From: CAJQQY01 sp964352225
Lineage (GTDB): Bacteria; Bacteroidota; Bacteroidia; Chitinophagales; Saprospiraceae
Direction of reading: 5' to 3'
Assembly: GCA_964352225.1 (NCBI GenBank)
Contig: CAYGRM010000104.1
Span: 1-17,990 of the forward strand
Length of the DNA stretch: 17,990 nt
The notes below the pieces were generated by a model. It was not told the origin of the DNA, ran no database searches, and worked only from the letters and a program-made list of their open reading frames with translations. Every line of letters starts with the position of its first letter. Positions within the stretch are counted from its first letter, which is position 1. The position numbers were made by a program, and so were the translations under genes. Positions 14,244-17,990 of this stretch are shown here, piece after piece.

Positions 14244-14256
14244 CTAGAAACAACAA
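14225..14256 (-). promoter_or_regulatory. Promoter for bshC (-7 TAAATTTG with TTG at -33)
   Basis: On the minus strand TAAATTTG (14225-14232) matches TAnnTTTG exactly. Two TTG triplets lie upstream at 14251-14253 and 14254-14256, giving spacers of 18 or 21 bases, inside the range known for Bacteroidota promoters. The leader would be about 70 bases. A second -7 match, TAGATTTG, lies at 14239-14246 without a clear -33. Confidence 0.6.
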
Positions 14257-14322
14257 TATAACTAAAATGTTTTTGGTAAAAAATTTTCATCTTTTTTCAA
14301 AACAAAAAATCACTTCTTACCT

Positions 14323-15804
14323 ATGTATATTCTTTCATTAGATCAAGGAACAACTAGTTCAAGAGCAATTATATTTGATAAAAAAAGCAATATTATAGCA
14401 GTTGAACAACAAGAGTTCACTCAATATTTTCCTAAAAGTGGATGGGTGGAACATGATGCAAATGAAATTTGGAATTCACAACTTCAAGTGGCTCAAAAGG
14501 TTTTGAAAAAGAATAAAATCAAGCCAAAGGAAATTTCAGCTATTGGAATTACCAACCAACGTGAGACAACATTGGTTTGGGATAAAAATACAGGAGAACC
14601 TATTCACCGTGCTATTGTTTGGCAGGATCGTCGTACAGCTCCCTTTTGTGATAAATTGAAAAAGCAAGGCTACGAAAGTTATGTGAAAAAAAATACTGGT
14701 TTAGTCGTTGATGCCTATTTTTCAGGGACAAAGATTAAATGGATTCTAGATAATGTAAAAGGTGCAAGAGCAAAAGCGAAAAAGGGTGATTTATTTTTTG
14801 GGACGATGGATACTTGGTTAATTTGGAAGTTGACTGGAGGGAAAGTGCACGTGACTGATTATTCCAATGCTTCAAGAACGATGATTTATAATATTAAAAA
14901 ATTATCATGGGATGATAAAATGCTTAAGGTGATGAAGATCCCATTTAACATGTTGCCTGAGGTAAAACCTTCAAGTGAAGTTTACGGAAATACATTGTTA
15001 GAAATTTTTGGGAAAGAGATTCCTATCGCTGGAATTGCAGGAGATCAACAAGCTGCTTTATTTGGTCAAGTTTGTCATCAAAAAGGAATGGCAAAAAACA
15101 CCTATGGAACAGGCTGTTTTATGTTAATGAATACTGGAGAAGAAATGGTTACCTCAAAATCAGGATTGTTGACTACGATTGCTTGGGGGATTGATGGAAA
15201 AGTGACTTATGCGCTAGAGGGAAGTGTTTTTGTAGCTGGAGCTGCTATCCAATGGTTGCGTGATGGCTTAAAAATATTAGATGACTCACCTGACTCTGAA
15301 TATTTAGCTTCCAAGGTTGAAGATACTGGAGGGGTAGTGGTAGTACCGGCCTTTGCAGGATTGGGAGCACCTTATTGGGATATGTATGCGCGAGGGGCTA
15401 TTTTTGGTTTAAGTCGCGGAACAACAAAAGCACATATTATCAGAGCTACTTTAGAATCATTAGCTTACCAAGTAAAAGATGTATTAAATGCAATGGAAAA
15501 AGATTCTAATGTTGAATTAAAAACATTGAGAGTGGATGGTGGAGCTTCAGCAAATGACCTGTTGATGCAATTCCAATCCGACATGCTCGACACTAATGTG
15601 GAGCGACCAAAGATTATTGAAACAACAGCACTAGGTGCAGCGTACTTAGCTGGCTTAGCGGTTGGTTTTTGGAAAAAAAGTGATATTCAAAAAAGTTGGC
15701 AATTGGATAAAAAGTTTTCTTCAAATATGAATGCTAAAGAAAGAAAAAAGAAATACGGTGATTGGAAGAAGGCGGTAAAAAGATCAATGGGGTGGGAGAA
15801 GTAA
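14323..15804 (+). CDS. glpK: Glycerol kinase
   Basis: 493 residues, the usual length. It phosphorylates glycerol with ATP to sn-glycerol 3-phosphate in the cytosol. It is a FGGY-family kinase with all landmarks: LDQGTTSSRAI (6-16) in the ATP/phosphate loop, GWVEHDA (40-46), ITNQRETT (76-83) with the glycerol-binding R80 and E81, VWQDRRT (99-105), the GDQQAALFGQ segment with the catalytic aspartate at about 242, and GLGAPYWD followed by LRVDGGASANDLLMQFQSD in the C-terminal ATP domain. The ATG at 14323 gives the expected MYILSLDQGT start. No glpF or glpD lies beside it; a lone ABC permease follows 39 bases later. Divergent from bshC. Confidence 0.98.
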   Translation: MYILSLDQGTTSSRAIIFDKKSNIIAVEQQEFTQYFPKSGWVEHDANEIWNSQLQVAQKVLKKNKIKPKEISAIGITNQRETTLVWDKNTGEPIHRAIVWQDRRTAPFCDKLKKQGYESYVKKNTGLVVDAYFSGTKIKWILDNVKGARAKAKKGDLFFGTMDTWLIWKLTGGKVHVTDYSNASRTMIYNIKKLSWDDKMLKVMKIPFNMLPEVKPSSEVYGNTLLEIFGKEIPIAGIAGDQQAALFGQVCHQKGMAKNTYGTGCFMLMNTGEEMVTSKSGLLTTIAWGIDGKVTYALEGSVFVAGAAIQWLRDGLKILDDSPDSEYLASKVEDTGGVVVVPAFAGLGAPYWDMYARGAIFGLSRGTTKAHIIRATLESLAYQVKDVLNAMEKDSNVELKTLRVDGGASANDLLMQFQSDMLDTNVERPKIIETTALGAAYLAGLAVGFWKKSDIQKSWQLDKKFSSNMNAKERKKKYGDWKKAVKRSMGWEK

Positions 15805-15807
15805 GTT

Positions 15808-15815
15808 TATTTTTG
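15808..15815 (+). promoter_or_regulatory. -7 promoter box for the ABC permease gene
   Basis: TATTTTTG matches TAnnTTTG, just after the glpK stop and 28 bases before the permease ATG. It may give the permease its own transcript, separate from glpK. Supported only by the -7 match. Confidence 0.35.
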
Positions 15816-15843
15816 ATGCTCATTTCACATTAAAACTGCTTAA

Positions 15844-16902
15844 ATGCTAAGTTATATTTTTAGAAAATTTGTTTATGGAATCGTAGTATTATTTTTAGTA
15901 GTACTCACTATTTCGTCCATTATTTATCTTTCTCCAGTTGATCCTGCAGCCCTTACTCAAGGGCAACGAACAGATACCCAGACGATAGAAGCAGTACAGA
16001 AAGAATATGGATTAGATCAACCTCTACATGTTCAATTAGGAAAATATCTAAGAGATATTTCTCCATTAGATATTTTACCTAACAATAATATTACAAAAGA
16101 AAAATATAGTTATATCCCAATTGTTCCGATTGGTGGCGAGAGCTACATTTCCATAAAGAAACCCTTCCTCAGGAAATCTTACCAAACGGGAGAACAAGTA
16201 AGTATGATGTTAGGAAAAGCAATTCCTCAAACGATAGTTTTAGCTTTCTCAGCAATTTTATTGGCATGCATCATTGGAATCTTCTTAGGCGTAATGGCCG
16301 CTTTGAGAAAAAATAGTTGGTTGGACAGCACAGCGATTGTGACTTCCGTTATGGGATATTCTTTACCAAGTTACGTATCAGCTATTTTGTTGGCCTTAAT
16401 TTTTGGATATTATTTACAAGCATGGACCGGACTTAATGTTCAAGGAAGTTTATTTGGGATAGATGATTTTGGCGAAGAAAAAATCTTTTGGAAAAATTTA
16501 ATTCTTCCAGCAATTGCCTTAGGAATTCGTCCAATTGGAATAATAACTCAGCTAACTCGAAGTTCAATGTTAGATGTTTTATCTCAAGATTATATTAGGA
16601 CTGCAAAAGCAAAAGGACTTACCAAAACAAAAGTTATCTTCAAACATGGACTTAGAAATGCTTTAAACCCTGTCGTAACTGCCGTCTCTGGTTGGTTTGC
16701 AGCACTATTGGCTGGAGCCTTTTTTGTGGAAAATGTTTTCAGTTATAATGGGTTAGGAAAAATTACGGTAGATGCATTGTTGACCAGAGACATTCCGGTG
16801 GTACTTGGAGCAATTTTATTTACCGCTTTATTATTCGTTATGATAAATTTGCTTGTTGATATTTTATACACCTTTCTAGATCCTAGAGTTAAATTAAATT
16901 AA
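15844..16902 (+). CDS. Peptide/nickel-type ABC transporter permease (DppB-like), lone subunit
   Basis: 352 residues of the BPD_transp_1 family. It begins with the DppB-type helix IFRKFVYGIVVLFLVVLTISSIIYLSPVDPA (residues 5-35), then a large extracytoplasmic region (about 35-120) and at least five further membrane segments, among them IVLAFSAILLACIIGIFLGV (131-150) and a C-terminal helix before FLDPRVKLN. The EAA loop that contacts the ATPase is present at about 251-274 (IRTAKAKGLTKTKVIFKHGL). GAFFVENVFSYNGLGK is a conserved DppB motif. Such permeases normally work with a DppC-like partner, two ATPases and a binding protein, none of which is here; in this window it is orphaned. The periplasmic segment looks longer than in short DppB proteins. 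The substrate cannot be given. Confidence 0.93.
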   Translation: MLSYIFRKFVYGIVVLFLVVLTISSIIYLSPVDPAALTQGQRTDTQTIEAVQKEYGLDQPLHVQLGKYLRDISPLDILPNNNITKEKYSYIPIVPIGGESYISIKKPFLRKSYQTGEQVSMMLGKAIPQTIVLAFSAILLACIIGIFLGVMAALRKNSWLDSTAIVTSVMGYSLPSYVSAILLALIFGYYLQAWTGLNVQGSLFGIDDFGEEKIFWKNLILPAIALGIRPIGIITQLTRSSMLDVLSQDYIRTAKAKGLTKTKVIFKHGLRNALNPVVTAVSGWFAALLAGAFFVENVFSYNGLGKITVDALLTRDIPVVLGAILFTALLFVMINLLVDILYTFLDPRVKLN

Positions 16903-16945
16903 TACCCAATTCATTAGTAATCCTATTTTATTTGTTCTTAAATAG

Positions 16946-16983
16946 AAAATGGACTTGGAATTAAATTTCCAAGTCCATTTTTG
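16946..16983. terminator. Bidirectional rho-independent terminator between the permease and response regulator genes
   Basis: AAAATGGACTTGGAA (16946-16960) is the exact reverse complement of TTCCAAGTCCATTTT (16967-16981), with loop TTAAAT. A T-run follows on the + strand and an A-run precedes it, so it can stop both converging genes. It lies 67 bases past the regulator stop and 44 past the permease stop. Confidence 0.92.
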
Positions 16984-17050
16984 AGTATCATGCTTTTGTC
17001 TTTTTAAAAAAAAATGTGGATCAGCGAAGGTTAATTCTGAATGCCCGTTT

Positions 17051-17791
17051 TTAGCGCTTGGGTGTAACTTTGTAGCCAATTCCTTTAATAGTTTTAATAA
17101 TCTCAGAACCAACTTTATCTCTTAACTTACTGATATGAACATCGATAGTTCTATTTCCAACAATTACATCAGAACCCCAGACTTTTCTATAAATTTCTTC
17201 ACGCCCGAACACTTTCCCTGGCTTTTGGGAGAGCAACCACAGGATGTCAAATTCTTTTTTTGCCAAATCAATTTTTTCTCCAGATTTAAAGACCTCAAAT
17301 CTTTCTTTATCAATAGACAAAACTCCAATTTGGAGATTGGTAGAAGCGTTTTCTGAATTTCGCTTATTTCCTAATCTTCGTAATAATGCTTTTACGCGCG
17401 ATATTAAAAGTCTTGGTCGAATGGGTTTTTGAATATAATCATCTGCACCTGCTTCTAATCCAGCTATTTGAGAGTACTCTTCTCCTCGAGCAGTAAGAAA
17501 TGTGATTAGCGTATTTTTTAATTCGGGAATAGCCCGAAGTCGATGACAAGTTTCAACCCCATCCACACCAGGCATCATTACATCTAAAATAATTAAATGC
17601 GGATTTTCCTTTTCCGCAATTTTAATTCCTTCTAATCCAGTTTCTGCTGTAAAAACTTGATAATCTTCTTTTAATAAATTGTATTTCAAAAATTCTAAAA
17701 TATCTGGTTCATCATCTACTAACAAAATTTTAATCGGAGTCATTACATCATTTTTTTTCAAAAGTATTTCAGTATCTAAATTTTTTTTCAT
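17051..17791 (-). CDS. OmpR/PhoB-family two-component response regulator
   Basis: 246 residues. The receiver domain (about 20-137) carries the acidic pair D26/D27 in ILLVDDEPD, the phosphate acceptor D70 in LIILDVMMPG, T100 in FLTARG and K122 in QKPIRP. The C-terminal winged-helix DNA-binding domain (about 150-245) shows LAKKEFDILWLLSQKPGKVF, VWGSDVIVGNRTIDVHISKL and the final TIKGIGYKV, all typical. Phosphorylation by a histidine kinase would let it bind DNA and control transcription. The ATG at 17791 adds 16 residues ahead of a second ATG at 17743 (MTPIKILLVDDE), which fits the family start better and is probably the real one. Its target genes cannot be read from this sequence. A gene starting in the other direction at 17963 could be its kinase. 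Confidence 0.95.
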   Translation of the reverse strand: MKKNLDTEILLKKNDVMTPIKILLVDDEPDILEFLKYNLLKEDYQVFTAETGLEGIKIAEKENPHLIILDVMMPGVDGVETCHRLRAIPELKNTLITFLTARGEEYSQIAGLEAGADDYIQKPIRPRLLISRVKALLRRLGNKRNSENASTNLQIGVLSIDKERFEVFKSGEKIDLAKKEFDILWLLSQKPGKVFGREEIYRKVWGSDVIVGNRTIDVHISKLRDKVGSEIIKTIKGIGYKVTPKR

Positions 17792-17858
17792 CCAATAAAT
17801 CTAATCGTTTTCTTTTAGGCAATGAAATCAAAGAAATAGACTTAAAGATAAGTTAACT

Positions 17859-17866
17859 CAAATTTA
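17859..17866 (-). promoter_or_regulatory. -7 promoter box for the response regulator
   Basis: CAAATTTA on the + strand reads TAAATTTG on the minus strand, an exact TAnnTTTG, about 67 bases upstream of the 17791 ATG. A TTG lies at 17891-17893, with a 24-base spacer that is slightly longer than usual. Confidence 0.4.
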
Positions 17867-17962
17867 ACTTTCAAAAAGAAATCTTTAACACAAAATTTAC
17901 AAACCAAAATCTTCCATTATTTACTTTAAATTTTTGTAAAAAAAATCTTGAAATGTAAATCT

Positions 17963-17990
17963 ATGGTAAATAAAAACACCTCTTTTCAAC
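17963..17990 (+). CDS. Start of a gene running off the window (possible sensor kinase)
   Basis: ATG at 17963 opens a frame MVNKNTSFQ that continues past the end of the window. It is divergent from the response regulator. Kinase genes often pair with such regulators, but nine residues carry no diagnostic motif, so the identity is only a contextual guess. Confidence 0.3.

Noticed and set aside
16894..17112. Leftward open frame between the permease and regulator genes
   Set aside because: It runs through the bidirectional terminator and overlaps the regulator gene in another frame; its residues show no protein-like pattern.
1..17990. CRISPR array, rRNA, tRNA or insertion sequence
   Set aside because: No regularly spaced repeats, no rRNA or cloverleaf sequence and no transposase or terminal inverted repeats were seen on either strand.

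Overview
The window looks like a chromosomal segment of a Bacteroidota bacterium, most likely a Cytophagales relative such as the Cyclobacteriaceae (the order is an inference, not a demonstrated assignment). The evidence is the AT-rich sequence, several -7 boxes of the Bacteroidota form TAnnTTTG, a remnant of a type IX secretion sorting domain, a Bacteroidota-style arm-binding tyrosine integrase, a carboxypeptidase-regulatory-like secreted protein, a DUF4112 protein and a bacillithiol cysteine ligase (BshC). Two runs of ten Ns (4554-4563 and 11914-11923) show that this is a scaffold built from joined contigs.

Positions 1 to about 6070 are accessory DNA. A truncated + strand gene (1-147) converges on a leftward cluster made of a tyrosine recombinase (4641-5846), a GNAT-fold acetyltransferase (3966-4574, interrupted by a gap) and a very large STAND-type P-loop NTPase (188-3949). 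The NTPase has an N-terminal nuclease-like domain and a long helical C-terminal half, the architecture of Avs-type and related antiphage sensors. The integrase sits at the border with housekeeping DNA. Between the integrase and the first chromosomal gene lie two direct repeats, a perfect 25-bp palindrome, a second small fold and a very strong UUCG-loop terminator. These may be integrase or regulator sites, an attachment region, or an undescribed small RNA.

Positions 6250-9650 hold minor cell-envelope genes: a SnoaL-like lipoprotein, a secreted protein of unknown role with a CarboxypepD_reg-like domain, a small unknown protein, a decayed type IX secretion C-terminal domain with two nonsense codons, and a DUF4112 membrane protein.

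Positions 9828-16902 are mainly housekeeping genes: hemE (haem synthesis), a small secreted unknown, accD (fatty-acid synthesis, with a gap), bshC (bacillithiol synthesis), glpK (glycerol kinase) and a lone DppB-type ABC permease. accD and bshC converge on a shared bidirectional terminator. bshC and glpK diverge from a region built as an extended imperfect inverted repeat containing -7 boxes for both directions. The permease converges, across another bidirectional terminator, on an OmpR/PhoB-type response regulator (17051-17791). Upstream of the regulator, a + strand gene begins at 17963 and runs off the window; it could be a partner kinase, but too little is visible to tell.

The best candidate for an undescribed system is the GNAT + STAND NTPase pair next to the integrase. 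All functional statements come from reading motifs; no database search was run.
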